Source: UBA969 sp041694635
Lineage (GTDB): Bacteria; Planctomycetota; Planctomycetia; Gemmatales; Gemmataceae
Direction of reading: 5' to 3'
DNA length: 64,000 nucleotides
Assembly: GCA_041694635.1 (NCBI GenBank)
Contig: JBDNHI010000133.1
Span: forward strand, 1 to 64,000
The translations under genes and the position numbers were made by a program. The notes under the pieces were generated by a model. That model was not told where the DNA came from, ran no database searches, and was given only the letters and a program-made list of their open reading frames with translations. Below are positions 1 to 7,873 of this stretch, piece after piece (positions within the stretch are counted from its first letter, which is position 1; each line of letters starts with the position of its first letter).

Positions 1-4
1 AAAG

Positions 5-93
5 CGGAGAAGGCGGGATTCGAACCCGCGGTAAGTCTTTCGACCTACGCCGATTTAGCAAACCGGTGCTTTCGGCCACTCAGCCACCTCTCC
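5..93 (-). tRNA. tRNA-Ser(GCU)
   Basis: Read on the minus strand, this folds into a class II cloverleaf. The acceptor stem pairs GGAGAGG with CTTCTCC (one G-T wobble), with discriminator G at position 5. The T arm holds GGTTCGAATCC. The anticodon loop TTTGCTAAA has anticodon GCT at 57-59, which reads AGC/AGU serine codons. A long variable arm of the serine type lies between the anticodon and T arms. CCA is not encoded: CTTT follows the discriminator base. Confidence 0.96.
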
Positions 94-165
94 GTTCCAT
101 ATAAATCTACTAAAAAAGCTTCCCTATTGCAAGAAGACAAAAGTAACCATTTTTGTCACATTCAA

Positions 166-1419
166 TTACCGATTCTTCCGATACTTGGGATTTTTATCTA
201 GATAAGCGTTTACTCGGTCTTTAAGTGTGATTGCTTGTGCGAAGAATGCTACCGCCTCAATCAGGCGCTCATCGGGTTCTGCACAACTAAAGCGAAGGAA
301 GCCATTTCCAGCAGCACCAAAACATTCACCACCCAAGCAAGCAACACCCCTTTTATCATCCGCACCTTCAAGCAAATACATAGCTAAACCGTGTGAGACA
401 ATGCCTAGGGAGTCGCAAATTGTGGAAACTTCAGGGAAGACATAAAAAGTTCCTGCAGGCATTAAAACCTTGACCCCTGGTACCTTTTCTAATTCTCGAA
501 CCAGTATCTCAACTTTCTTGTGAAATTTTTTCATCACATCATCTCGTTCATCATCATCGTTTTCGATAGCGGCTTGACCAGCAAGTTGCACGATAGGTGG
601 AACGCAGGAAAGAGAAGTGTTGATCATCTTGCCCATAATTTCTGCAACTCTGGGGTCGGAGATTGCATAGCCAAGTCGCCAGCCACTCATACTGTAAGAT
701 TTACTGAAGGTGTAAACGGAGACCGTGTGGTCAAGCATTCCAGGTTGGGAAAGTGGGGTGATATGTTTACCTTTCCAGACCATATGGCAATAAGGTTCAT
801 CGCTGAAAAGGGCAATGTTTTTGCCAACGATAAGTTTAGCAAGTCCCCTCATATCATCTTCGGTAGCAACTCCTCCTGTAGGGTTGTGAGGGGAGTTAAG
901 GAAGATAGCTTTGGCTTTTGGTTCGTTTCGGATGAATGCATCGACATCATTAAGATTTGGTCGGAACTGGTTTTCTTGTTTTAGTGAACTATAGACGATG
1001 TTTGCGCCCCGTCGTTCGAGATTAGGTTTGTAAGTGGGGAATTGAGGGGAAAAAACAAGAACGGAGTCGCCTGGGTTTAGAAAAGCTTCGCAGAAGAATT
1101 GTTCAAAAACTTTAGCACCAGGACCGACTGTAACATTTTCAGGGCCAATCTTGACACCAAATTCTTTCAAGTAATTTTTCGCAATCGTTTCGCGGAATGA
1201 TGGTAAACCAGGGGATGGGCAGTAGTGGGTCATTCCCTGGTTGATAGCATTGATGCCTGAAACAAGTGCATGCTTGGTGCTGTTAAAAGGGCTGTCGCCG
1301 ATTTGTAATTCGATGACATCTTTTCCAGTAGCTTTAAGTTTTTTTGCAACTGCGAGAACATCGAATGCGGTTTCGCCTGTAAGGCCAGAGGCGAAAATGC
1401 TGAGTGAAGGTTGTGACAT
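166..1419 (-). CDS. PLP-dependent aminotransferase, class I/II
   Basis: A 417-residue fold-type I aminotransferase that should transfer amino groups between an amino acid and a 2-oxo acid in the cytoplasm. Visible family motifs are NSPHNPTGG (about 175-183), SDEPY (about 206-210) and the PLP lysine in SKSYSMSGWRLGY (K about 240). These place it near the aspartate or LL-diaminopimelate aminotransferases; the substrate cannot be read from sequence alone. I chose the ATG at 1419 because AAAGGA sits about 9 bases upstream. An in-frame TTG at 1455 would add 12 residues but lacks comparable support. It stands alone next to a tRNA gene. Confidence 0.9.
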   Translation of the reverse strand: MSQPSLSIFASGLTGETAFDVLAVAKKLKATGKDVIELQIGDSPFNSTKHALVSGINAINQGMTHYCPSPGLPSFRETIAKNYLKEFGVKIGPENVTVGPGAKVFEQFFCEAFLNPGDSVLVFSPQFPTYKPNLERRGANIVYSSLKQENQFRPNLNDVDAFIRNEPKAKAIFLNSPHNPTGGVATEDDMRGLAKLIVGKNIALFSDEPYCHMVWKGKHITPLSQPGMLDHTVSVYTFSKSYSMSGWRLGYAISDPRVAEIMGKMINTSLSCVPPIVQLAGQAAIENDDDERDDVMKKFHKKVEILVRELEKVPGVKVLMPAGTFYVFPEVSTICDSLGIVSHGLAMYLLEGADDKRGVACLGGECFGAAGNGFLRFSCAEPDERLIEAVAFFAQAITLKDRVNAYLDKNPKYRKNR

Positions 1420-1678
1420 AGAGTTAATCCTTTCTGGATGTGGAATTAAAACCAAGAGAAAATTGACCTAAATCAGTTTTAAGCTGTAAAAACAAGTACT
1501 TACTTGCGAAAAAGGTTTGGGGTGAATTCGTGTTTAAGTAAAGAAACTGGGAGACTGTAATGCGGTTGTTTGGAAAGTTAAACATAGAAACTCAAAGTAA
1601 ATTTCAAATGAAAAATCAAAAGGTTTAAACTAATAATATAGGGAAAGGAAGTGCAAGTGACTTAGTGGAAGTGCATAA
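1420..1678. other. Intergenic stretch upstream of the aminotransferase
   Basis: AT-rich DNA between the aminotransferase start and the terminator at 1679-1709. It should hold the aminotransferase promoter on the minus strand, but I cannot point to a convincing -35/-10 pair. I see no credible ORF, RNA fold or repeat. Confidence 0.4.
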
Positions 1679-1709
1679 AAAAAGCTTCGGAAGTCATCCG
1701 AAGCTTTTT
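1679..1709 (-). terminator. Rho-independent terminator
   Basis: A perfect 13-bp inverted repeat (1679-1691 with 1697-1709) has a 5-base loop and A/T runs on both flanks. On the minus strand the stem is followed by a run of seven T. It lies just past the stop of the small gene ending at 1731, so it most likely ends that transcript. The symmetry would let it work in both directions. Confidence 0.88.
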
Positions 1710-1730
1710 ATGTTGAAAAGGAACAGGATC

Positions 1731-2003
1731 TTAGGCGACTTTTATAAGTCGTATTTTGTTCGGCATAGTTAAATTAGTTTGGTGCATCCATCTTCCTGCA
1801 TCTGGTGCGCCGTGCCAGCGTTGCAGGGAAATCGATTGAGCTTTGTTTTTTTCTTCGTCGTCAAGAAGTTCGTCAAAAGCAGAGTCGATACTAGCACGAA
1901 CCTGTTCCGAAGAACGCCCAACAAAGAGAAGCATCTCGGAGCGGTTTTCGAAAGTAAGAATAGCACGCCAGACCTGAGCCTTAGATTCGGATTGATAAAA
2001 CAT
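1731..2003 (-). CDS. Small conserved-looking protein, function unknown
   Basis: A 90-residue soluble protein that I do not recognise. The ATG at 2003 is preceded by GGAGGG at good spacing; longer reading-frame extensions upstream run into the neighbouring terminator. The N-terminal half (about 1-45) has a beta-then-helix pattern, including AQVWRAILTF and MLLFVGRSSEQV. An acidic lysine-rich stretch and a basic C-terminus follow. There is no signal peptide or membrane segment. It sits between two strong terminators, which suggests a free-standing transcription unit. The coding status rests on the ribosome-binding site, the flanking terminators and protein-like composition. Confidence 0.65.
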   Translation of the reverse strand: MFYQSESKAQVWRAILTFENRSEMLLFVGRSSEQVRASIDSAFDELLDDEEKNKAQSISLQRWHGAPDAGRWMHQTNLTMPNKIRLIKVA

Positions 2004-2055
2004 TAAAAGCAGCCCTCCATGGCAAAGAGTTAAATTACGAGGATGTAGTGTGAAA

Positions 2056-2094
2056 AAAAAGCGCCATCCTGTCAAGTACAGGAAGACGCTTTTT
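2056..2094 (-). terminator. Rho-independent terminator of the RRM gene
   Basis: An 8-bp outer stem (AAAAAGCG/CGCTTTTT) and a 6-bp inner stem (TCCTGT/ACAGGA) are separated by a small internal loop and capped by CAAGT. On the minus strand the fold ends in a T run. It starts 21 bases past the stop of the RNA-binding protein gene. Confidence 0.85.
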
Positions 2095-2114
2095 GAGAAA
2101 TAATTTAAAGAAGG

Positions 2115-2567
2115 TTAGTAGCTGCTGCCACGATCGCCGCGATCGCCACCACCACCACCACCGAAACCACCACGACCGCCGCCGCCACCGCTGCGACCGC
2201 CGCCACTGCGACCACCGCCACCGAAGCCGCCACGACCACCACCACCACCACCACCACCACCACTACCACCACCGTAACCACCGCGCTCGCCGCCACCGCC
2301 AGGACCACGCTCTTCGCGAGGACGGGCTTCATTAACGGTAAGAGCACGACCTTGGAATTGTGAGCCGTTGAGGGCTTCAATTGCCTTGGTCGCAGCTTGG
2401 TCGGAAGCCATTTCAACGAAGCCAAAACCTCGTGAGCGTCCGGTTTCCCGATCCATGATTACTTGTGAACGGGCAACTTCTCCATGTACCCCGAAGAGAG
2501 CGTTGAGATCATCTGTGGAAGTAGTCCAGGTCAGATTCCCAACATAAATATTCTTAGCCATAGCCAT
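2115..2567 (-). CDS. Glycine-rich RNA-binding protein with one RRM domain
   Basis: A 150-residue protein with a single RNA recognition motif at about 4-82. RNP2 is IYVGNL and RNP1 is SRGFGFVEM, both intact. The tail is almost pure Gly/Arg/Ser (RGG-like), as in cyanobacterial and plant glycine-rich RNA-binding proteins. Such proteins bind RNA and are often cold-induced; that role is inferred here. I chose the ATG at 2567 because AAAGGA lies 6 bases upstream; a second ATG at 2561 has poorer spacing. The tail is encoded by near-perfect GGT/GGC runs. A strong terminator follows. Confidence 0.92.
   Translation of the reverse strand: MAMAKNIYVGNLTWTTSTDDLNALFGVHGEVARSQVIMDRETGRSRGFGFVEMASDQAATKAIEALNGSQFQGRALTVNEARPREERGPGGGGERGGYGGGSGGGGGGGGGRGGFGGGGRSGGGRSGGGGGRGGFGGGGGGDRGDRGSSY
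2118..2330. repeat. GGN/CCN triplet-rich region encoding the Gly-rich tail
   Basis: The plus strand shows long CCA/CCG-type triplet runs, for example around 2147-2168 and 2236-2270, interrupted by CGA codons. They encode the RGG-like tail of the RRM protein and could slip during replication in multiples of three. Confidence 0.8.
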
Positions 2568-3027
2568 CGCTCGTCCTTTCCGTGCCAATCTTCTTATAAA
2601 CTGTTCAAGACCTAAATAACCACCGAGGTTGTAAAAAGCTGAAACCCAAGAAGCAGCATGGCACCAATTACCAAAACAAACCTAGTCTGGAGCTCCGGAA
2701 ATCGAGCGGCACAAAATCATGGAACAAATTGAAAGGTAACAAAAATTGCAAACCTGTCTCATTATTCAATACTCTCGTAAGTTTCATCTTGTTTGGAAGA
2801 TTTGGGGAATTGATGCTCATTCAGAGGGGATCGCATACCAAAAAACCAAAAAAGGGAAGATCTCACCAAGGATTCCTACTATTCATCTCCTGATCTACCA
2901 GCAGCCGGCCACAACCGGCATAAGGTCACTCAGAGATTTTATATACGGAATAAACTTGTTTGTAAAGCAATAAATCAGTTTCTTTTAAAGTTTTATCATA
3001 AGAAAGGGCCGGTTGGCACTTCAGATG
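2568..3027. other. Long intergenic region upstream of the RRM gene
   Basis: About 460 bases lie between the RRM start and the phosphorylase stop. This must include the RRM gene promoter and leader on the minus strand. The one structure I can point to is a short hairpin, GCCGG-CCACAA-CCGGC, at 2904-2919. A TTG-started plus-strand frame at 2746-2973 has no ribosome-binding site and no recognisable content. A long structured 5' leader would fit a cold-regulated gene, but this is not shown. Confidence 0.4.
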
Positions 3028-3834
3028 CTAAATATTCTCTAAATAGTTAAAAATTAATCTTCCCATAATTTTGCTTAAACCTTTGGCATTTTCAAGGACC
3101 TCCAAGTGGGAAGGACCCATGGCTGATAATCCCGCAGCTTTATTCGTAATGCCTGAAATACCCGCACATTTCATACCATTTTGGAAACCCTCTTCTACTT
3201 CCCAAGCAGTTGACATGCCCACCGCATCGGCTTTCCAAGATGAAAAACAGCGGATCTCGCTATTAGTTTCGTAACTAGGTCCGCTGACCATCATATAAGT
3301 GCCTTTTGATAAATTTATATTTTGAGAAATTCCAATGGATTTGAGGTTTTTTAAAAGATTGGGGTCATAAGGACTGTGTTGGTTGGTGCTAAATCCAATT
3401 TTTTCTGGGTTGCTGTTCCAAGGTTTACTTATCGTATCAATATGATTTTCAATCAGCATAATGTCACCCGGATTGAGGTTAGGAGAAATCCCTCCAGATG
3501 CGTTAGTGAAAATACCCGTATGGCATCCAAGGTGACAAGCAAGTTTAGTGATGTTGGTGATTTCTTTTTTTGAATTGCCCTCGTAGAAGTGGATCCTTCC
3601 CTCGGAAATCAAAAGATTGAGGTGATGAAAACGGGCGTGAGTAAGGCAACCTTTATGGCCTAGTATAGAAGCAGAGTTGATTCCGGGAAGAGAATTAAAG
3701 GGCCAAGATTTTGGTGATAAAAATTGTTCCGCCAAGCAACCAAAACCCGAGCCTAGGACTAGATAAACATCAGGGGGGTATTGCTTGCATAATTGCTTCA
3801 ATTCGAAAGGGATTTTGTGGTCAAGATCATACAT
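3028..3834 (-). CDS. Purine nucleoside phosphorylase (PNP/MTAP family)
   Basis: A 268-residue enzyme that should cleave purine (deoxy)ribonucleosides with phosphate to give the free base and (deoxy)ribose-1-phosphate in purine salvage. Trimeric-PNP motifs are present: LGSGFG near the N-terminus (phosphate loop), GRIHFYEG (79-86), NASGGI, GPSYET (185-190), ADAVGMST (202-209) and the base-binding N231 in GITNKAAG. The ATG at 3834 overlaps the stop of the MacB-type permease by 8 bases, so translation is probably coupled. Its place as last gene of an export operon is odd and may be accidental. The motif pattern fits PNP better than MTAP. Confidence 0.93.
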   Translation of the reverse strand: MYDLDHKIPFELKQLCKQYPPDVYLVLGSGFGCLAEQFLSPKSWPFNSLPGINSASILGHKGCLTHARFHHLNLLISEGRIHFYEGNSKKEITNITKLACHLGCHTGIFTNASGGISPNLNPGDIMLIENHIDTISKPWNSNPEKIGFSTNQHSPYDPNLLKNLKSIGISQNINLSKGTYMMVSGPSYETNSEIRCFSSWKADAVGMSTAWEVEEGFQNGMKCAGISGITNKAAGLSAMGPSHLEVLENAKGLSKIMGRLIFNYLENI

Positions 3835-5155
3835 GCCTAAGAGCCTCGATAGGGTCCATAAGGGCGGCCCTTCTCGATGGGTAAATTCCAAAAATTAGAC
3901 CAACTCCAACTGCAGTTGCAAGGGACCAAGCGATCGATTCTACATGCACCTTTGCAGGCATTCTTACATCCCAAAAAGTATCTGCAACCCAAGGTAAGCC
4001 AACAACCAAGCCCAGCCCCATTAATACTCCAAGCAAACCCCCAACACTGGTTTGAACCACGGCTTCGATAAGGAATTGAAGAGTGATATCGCGTCGCTTG
4101 GCTCCCAGAGCGCGCCTGATCCCAATTTCGCGGGTTCGTTCGGTGACGGTAGCGAGCATAATGTTCATAATCCCAATTCCACCAACGAGAAGAGAAATAG
4201 AAGCGATAAGGACGAGAAGCATTTTGTAACGATCCTTGGCGCGTTCGGCTTCTTCAAGTCGGTCAAGTGGAACGCTGACAGACCAGTCGGATTTGCCATG
4301 CTTTTCAAGCAAATTACGAATAATCTCTCCGGTTGGTCTGACTTTATCAGTTTCGGAAACGGTAAGGGTAATCTGGCTGATTTCGACTTTTTCCGCAGAC
4401 CTAGAACCAGCAGAACGCATAAATATTTTTTCTCCAAATCGGACCCGTGCTGTGGCTATAGGGATTACAACATCAAGGTTAATATCTTCGGTGGAAACCC
4501 CGCCTTGAGATCGTTCTTTCATTACGCCAATGATGCGATAAAAAAAAGTGCCTAGTTGAATTTCTTTTTCAATTGGATCTTCGAAAGGAAAAAGTCTGTT
4601 GGCTGTTTCTGAGCCAATGATTGCCACATTCCTAAGCAGTATTTCGTCGTCTGGAACCAGAAACCGACCCGATCTTATCTCCATATTATGAATGTCAAGG
4701 TATTCCGGTACGGTGGCAACAACTCTGCTATTGATGCTTCTAAACCCTTTTCTGGCTTCTTGCGGAAAGATTCGCATTGGTACCATTTTTGTGACCGTTG
4801 GAATGTTTGCGATTTTGTCGAAATCAGCGTAAGTCAAACCATAAATTGCAACATAACTTCGTTTCGAAGAATTAGCATCGTCTGTTGGTTTGGTGCTGCG
4901 AACCATAATGTTGTTAGCACCCATACGCCTGATATCTTCGAGTGCATCTTGCATACTGCCTTCGCCGAAAGCCATAAGCGAGATAACGGCACCTGTCCCA
5001 ATAATAATTCCTAAAACCGAGAGAAAAGCTCTAAGTCGATGTAGCCAGAGACTTCGAACCGCAAGGATAAAACTTCTGCGCCCTTTGTCCCAAAATAAGA
5101 TGCTAATAAAAAGTGACACGATCATTAATATTGCAGCAATAGAAAATATCAACAT
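3827..5155 (-). CDS. MacB/LolC-type ABC transporter permease
   Basis: A 442-residue inner-membrane permease of the FtsX/MacB group. A periplasmic core domain lies between the membrane helix at about 43-65 and the C-terminal three-helix FtsX domain (about 320-435), where GGIGIMNIMLATVTERTREI is the hallmark. Unlike standard MacB it has an extra hydrophobic segment at residues 2-21, ahead of the usual cytoplasmic entry (AVRSLWLHRLRAFLSVLGII). It follows its ATPase by 9 bases and probably works with the adaptor and TolC-like protein upstream as a tripartite exporter. The cargo (peptide, macrolide or lipid) is not known. Confidence 0.93.
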   Translation of the reverse strand: MLIFSIAAILMIVSLFISILFWDKGRRSFILAVRSLWLHRLRAFLSVLGIIIGTGAVISLMAFGEGSMQDALEDIRRMGANNIMVRSTKPTDDANSSKRSYVAIYGLTYADFDKIANIPTVTKMVPMRIFPQEARKGFRSINSRVVATVPEYLDIHNMEIRSGRFLVPDDEILLRNVAIIGSETANRLFPFEDPIEKEIQLGTFFYRIIGVMKERSQGGVSTEDINLDVVIPIATARVRFGEKIFMRSAGSRSAEKVEISQITLTVSETDKVRPTGEIIRNLLEKHGKSDWSVSVPLDRLEEAERAKDRYKMLLVLIASISLLVGGIGIMNIMLATVTERTREIGIRRALGAKRRDITLQFLIEAVVQTSVGGLLGVLMGLGLVVGLPWVADTFWDVRMPAKVHVESIAWSLATAVGVGLIFGIYPSRRAALMDPIEALRHV

Positions 5156-5164
5156 AGCCGATTC

Positions 5165-5932
5165 TCACTTGGAATGATGGGGGATCAAGGATTCAAGTAA
5201 CTTGGTCTGGATGCCGGATTGGTCAGCAATACTAGTAATTTTAGCAATGTTTCGCACATCCGACTCAATAGCCCCATCTCTCATTCGTACAATTCTTTTT
5301 GCCCAAGATGCGATATCATTTTCGTGGGTAACCATAACGATGGTTTTGCCTGCTTCATTAAGTCTTGAAAGCAAATGCATAATTTCATCGCTGGTGCGAG
5401 AGTCGAGGTTCCCTGTTGGTTCGTCAGCAAGAATGACTGCAGGGTCATTAACAAGGCTTCGTGCAATAGCAACCCGTTGCTGTTGTCCGCCCGAAAGTTG
5501 CATAGGACGATGTTCCATCCTATCACCAAGCCCAACAAGTTGTGCAAGACCGATACATCGATTGTTAGTGGAATCTGAAAGCTTTGCGCCTTGGTAGAGC
5601 AGTGGAATTTCGATGTTTTCAACCACGGTGTATTGGGGAAGTAAGTTATATTGTTGAAAAATAAAACCAAGGTACTTACTGCGGATGGTACTTAATTGAT
5701 CGTCTTCCATTCTGGCAACATCTTGTCCCGCTAAGAAATATTGCCCGTTAGTGGGACGATCGAGGCAACCAAGAAGATTAAGCAAAGTGGATTTGCCCGA
5801 ACCAGAGGGGCCCATCAGAGCAACAAATTCTCCCTGTTCAACCTCGAGACTTACCCCTTTTAATGCGTGTACTAATACCGATTCAAGTGCATAGGTTTTT
5901 TCAAGATTAACAATTCTTAGTACGCTAGACAA
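5165..5932 (-). CDS. MacB/LolD-type ABC transporter ATPase
   Basis: A 255-residue nucleotide-binding subunit. Walker A is GPSGSGKST (41-49), the signature is LSGGQQQR (146-153), Walker B and D-loop are ILADEPTGNLDS (167-178), and the switch histidine is H203. It should drive the permease encoded 9 bases downstream. The start is TTG at 5932; AAAGGTG sits 7 bases upstream and no ATG precedes the Walker A region. About 30 residues past the core domain are poorly conserved. Confidence 0.95.
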   Translation of the reverse strand: MSSVLRIVNLEKTYALESVLVHALKGVSLEVEQGEFVALMGPSGSGKSTLLNLLGCLDRPTNGQYFLAGQDVARMEDDQLSTIRSKYLGFIFQQYNLLPQYTVVENIEIPLLYQGAKLSDSTNNRCIGLAQLVGLGDRMEHRPMQLSGGQQQRVAIARSLVNDPAVILADEPTGNLDSRTSDEIMHLLSRLNEAGKTIVMVTHENDIASWAKRIVRMRDGAIESDVRNIAKITSIADQSGIQTKLLESLIPHHSK

Positions 5933-5971
5933 AGTAACACACCTTTAGGTTTGAAATCGAATAACGATTGT

Positions 5972-7873
5972 CTATAAACTGGGTTTTGTTTTAACCTTCG
6001 ACTTAGAATCTTTTTTCTTGGTGTTGCTAGTTGGTTGATTATCGGCATCAGCTTTTGAAGAGTCTTTTTTTGCATCTCTGGAGAGGTTCTTGGGGTTGAG
6101 GACAACGACATCGCCTTCTTTAATCCCCTCTTTTATTTCAACAAGTTTCTCGTTGCTAACGCCAAGTTTAATGGGAGTTTCTTTAGGCCCATCTGGTGTA
6201 ATAACAAAGCAAAAAAAGCCAGATTGTGAACTGCCGATTACCGCTTGAACAGGAATAGCTGGAACATCATCGGCTTTGGTATCAGTGTAAATGGTAACCG
6301 AAGCACTCATCCCTGGTTTGAGGTCGGGCACACTTTCATCGATTGAAACTAAGGTGCGATAAACCTTAACATCTGAAGAAAGCCAATCAGATTGAGAAGC
6401 GACTTCGTCGATATGTTTAACATGTCCTTGTAAAACTTTATCTGGAAAAGAATCGATTTTTATGGAAGCGGTAAGGCCAGTGTCGGTAAGTTCTTGTTCC
6501 TTTTCTTGGAATTCGTTGTGGATTTCGAGGTATGCAGCGAAACCAGAAATGATGCAAAGTGGATTATTTGTCATTAAGATGCCAGCTTGTCGGATTTCGC
6601 CGTATCCAGTTTTTTTCCATAAGTCTCCTCGGATTCGGGAGCGCATAGCTTCGTGAACCCTAGTGTTGACCATCATATGAGAAAGGTTAGGGATACGCAT
6701 AATTTTTTGACCTTCTCTGACGGGTTCACCTTGTGCAATGGTTGCTTGCTGAGACCCACTGCCAAACCTAGCTTGTTCTGAAACATAATAGACTACAAGG
6801 CCATCTTGTGGAGCGTGAAGGAAACACTTTTTGATTTCATCTTCGATTTCTTTGAAGCGTGTTTCTTCTTTGCTAAAAATGGATTTTTTTGTGAGGCTAT
6901 CATTAATAGCTTGAATTTCTTTAGATTTTGATTGAGTAGTAAGGCGGTCTTTAGCCCGGATATTTTCAGCAAGTTTGCTGCGTAATTCAGTAAGAGTTCG
7001 TTTTTTTGTATAATTTTTTAGGACACGAATTTCTTCTTTGACTTTTTCTAACGAATATTCTGCGCTTTTAAGTTTGAATCGATCTGCCAAGGCTTGCTTT
7101 GGGGTTAGGTAGCCTTTACTTACCATACGGTCTAGCCAAACATCGCGGTCATTCCACATGGAAAGATCAGATTCAGCAAGGTAAAATCGCCCCTCAACTT
7201 CCGCCACTTGTTGTTTGTAATCACCTTCTTCAAATTTTTCTAAATCAAGTTTAGCAAGTTCAATAGCGACAATAGAGGATTGAATGTCGCTTTCACTTTG
7301 GCTGGTGATGATATCATAACTTGCCTCGGCTTGGATGGAATCATTTCGAGACCGGTCACGAGTAATTTGTTGGCTTTTAAGTTGCTCCTGCAACCCAGAG
7401 TCGTCTAATTCAACTAAAAGATCGTTTTGCTTAACATGGGAACCATCATCGATTACCCATTTGATAGTGGTAGAGAAAGAAGAACCTTTGCTACCCGAGC
7501 GAACTTGACAGACGATATCTTTGTTATCGACCGCTTCGAGTGTTCCGCGTTCAAGTACAGTAATTTGGAGTTTTTCGAGTCGAACCGAGTGAGTGACGAG
7601 ATCAACTCTAAGATTTTTAGCCTTTGGCCATAAAAAAATCGTAACTGTAAAACCAATTGCAACAATAGCAAAAACAATTGGGAAAAAGAGCTTATTGTAA
7701 CTAAATTTAAGGGAGGAAGGCTTGTCGTTAGGGGGAGATTTTTCGGGGCGGGAGAAGGATGCCTGAAGCACTTCGCCTAGTTCCCGTTGCACCGTTGGAG
7801 ATGCTTCGGAGATCGGTAATTGTTTCGGCAGGTTTGCTGACTGGGATATTGCAATGGCAGGTTTCGATTTCAT
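5972..7873 (-). CDS. Membrane-fusion (periplasmic adaptor) protein, MacA/HlyD type
   Basis: A 633-residue adaptor linking an inner-membrane transporter to an outer-membrane channel. It has a cytoplasmic N-tail of about 60 residues and one membrane helix (about 62-83). A lipoyl half-motif (about 140-165, VIDDGSHVKQNDLLVELDDS) is followed by a long charged coiled-coil region (about 165-350), then beta-barrel and membrane-proximal domains. It ends in a Lys/Ser/Asp-rich tail. It is larger than E. coli MacA because of the N-tail, long coil and C-tail. The first 146 bases overlap the upstream TolC-like gene in another frame. The start at 7873 has only a weak GGA upstream and could lie further in. 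Confidence 0.9.
   Translation of the reverse strand: MKSKPAIAISQSANLPKQLPISEASPTVQRELGEVLQASFSRPEKSPPNDKPSSLKFSYNKLFFPIVFAIVAIGFTVTIFLWPKAKNLRVDLVTHSVRLEKLQITVLERGTLEAVDNKDIVCQVRSGSKGSSFSTTIKWVIDDGSHVKQNDLLVELDDSGLQEQLKSQQITRDRSRNDSIQAEASYDIITSQSESDIQSSIVAIELAKLDLEKFEEGDYKQQVAEVEGRFYLAESDLSMWNDRDVWLDRMVSKGYLTPKQALADRFKLKSAEYSLEKVKEEIRVLKNYTKKRTLTELRSKLAENIRAKDRLTTQSKSKEIQAINDSLTKKSIFSKEETRFKEIEDEIKKCFLHAPQDGLVVYYVSEQARFGSGSQQATIAQGEPVREGQKIMRIPNLSHMMVNTRVHEAMRSRIRGDLWKKTGYGEIRQAGILMTNNPLCIISGFAAYLEIHNEFQEKEQELTDTGLTASIKIDSFPDKVLQGHVKHIDEVASQSDWLSSDVKVYRTLVSIDESVPDLKPGMSASVTIYTDTKADDVPAIPVQAVIGSSQSGFFCFVITPDGPKETPIKLGVSNEKLVEIKEGIKEGDVVVLNPKNLSRDAKKDSSKADADNQPTSNTKKKDSKSKVKTKPSL

Noticed and set aside
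520..984. A 154-codon plus-strand frame opposite the aminotransferase
   Set aside because: It is a shadow of the PLP enzyme in the opposite strand; no family features.
2147..2270. Short repeated CCA/CCG units resembling a repeat array
   Set aside because: There are no spacers or palindromic repeats as in CRISPR; it is a coding triplet run.
2093..2335. His/Arg-rich and Val/Ala-rich frames over the Gly-rich tail
   Set aside because: They arise from reading the GGN triplet runs out of frame; the RRM gene explains the region.
2746..2973. A 75-codon plus-strand frame in the gap upstream of the RRM gene
   Set aside because: TTG start, no ribosome-binding site, no protein-like domain pattern.
4052..4555. 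A 167-codon plus-strand frame inside the MacB-type permease gene
   Set aside because: It is antisense to a strongly conserved permease and has no recognisable protein content.
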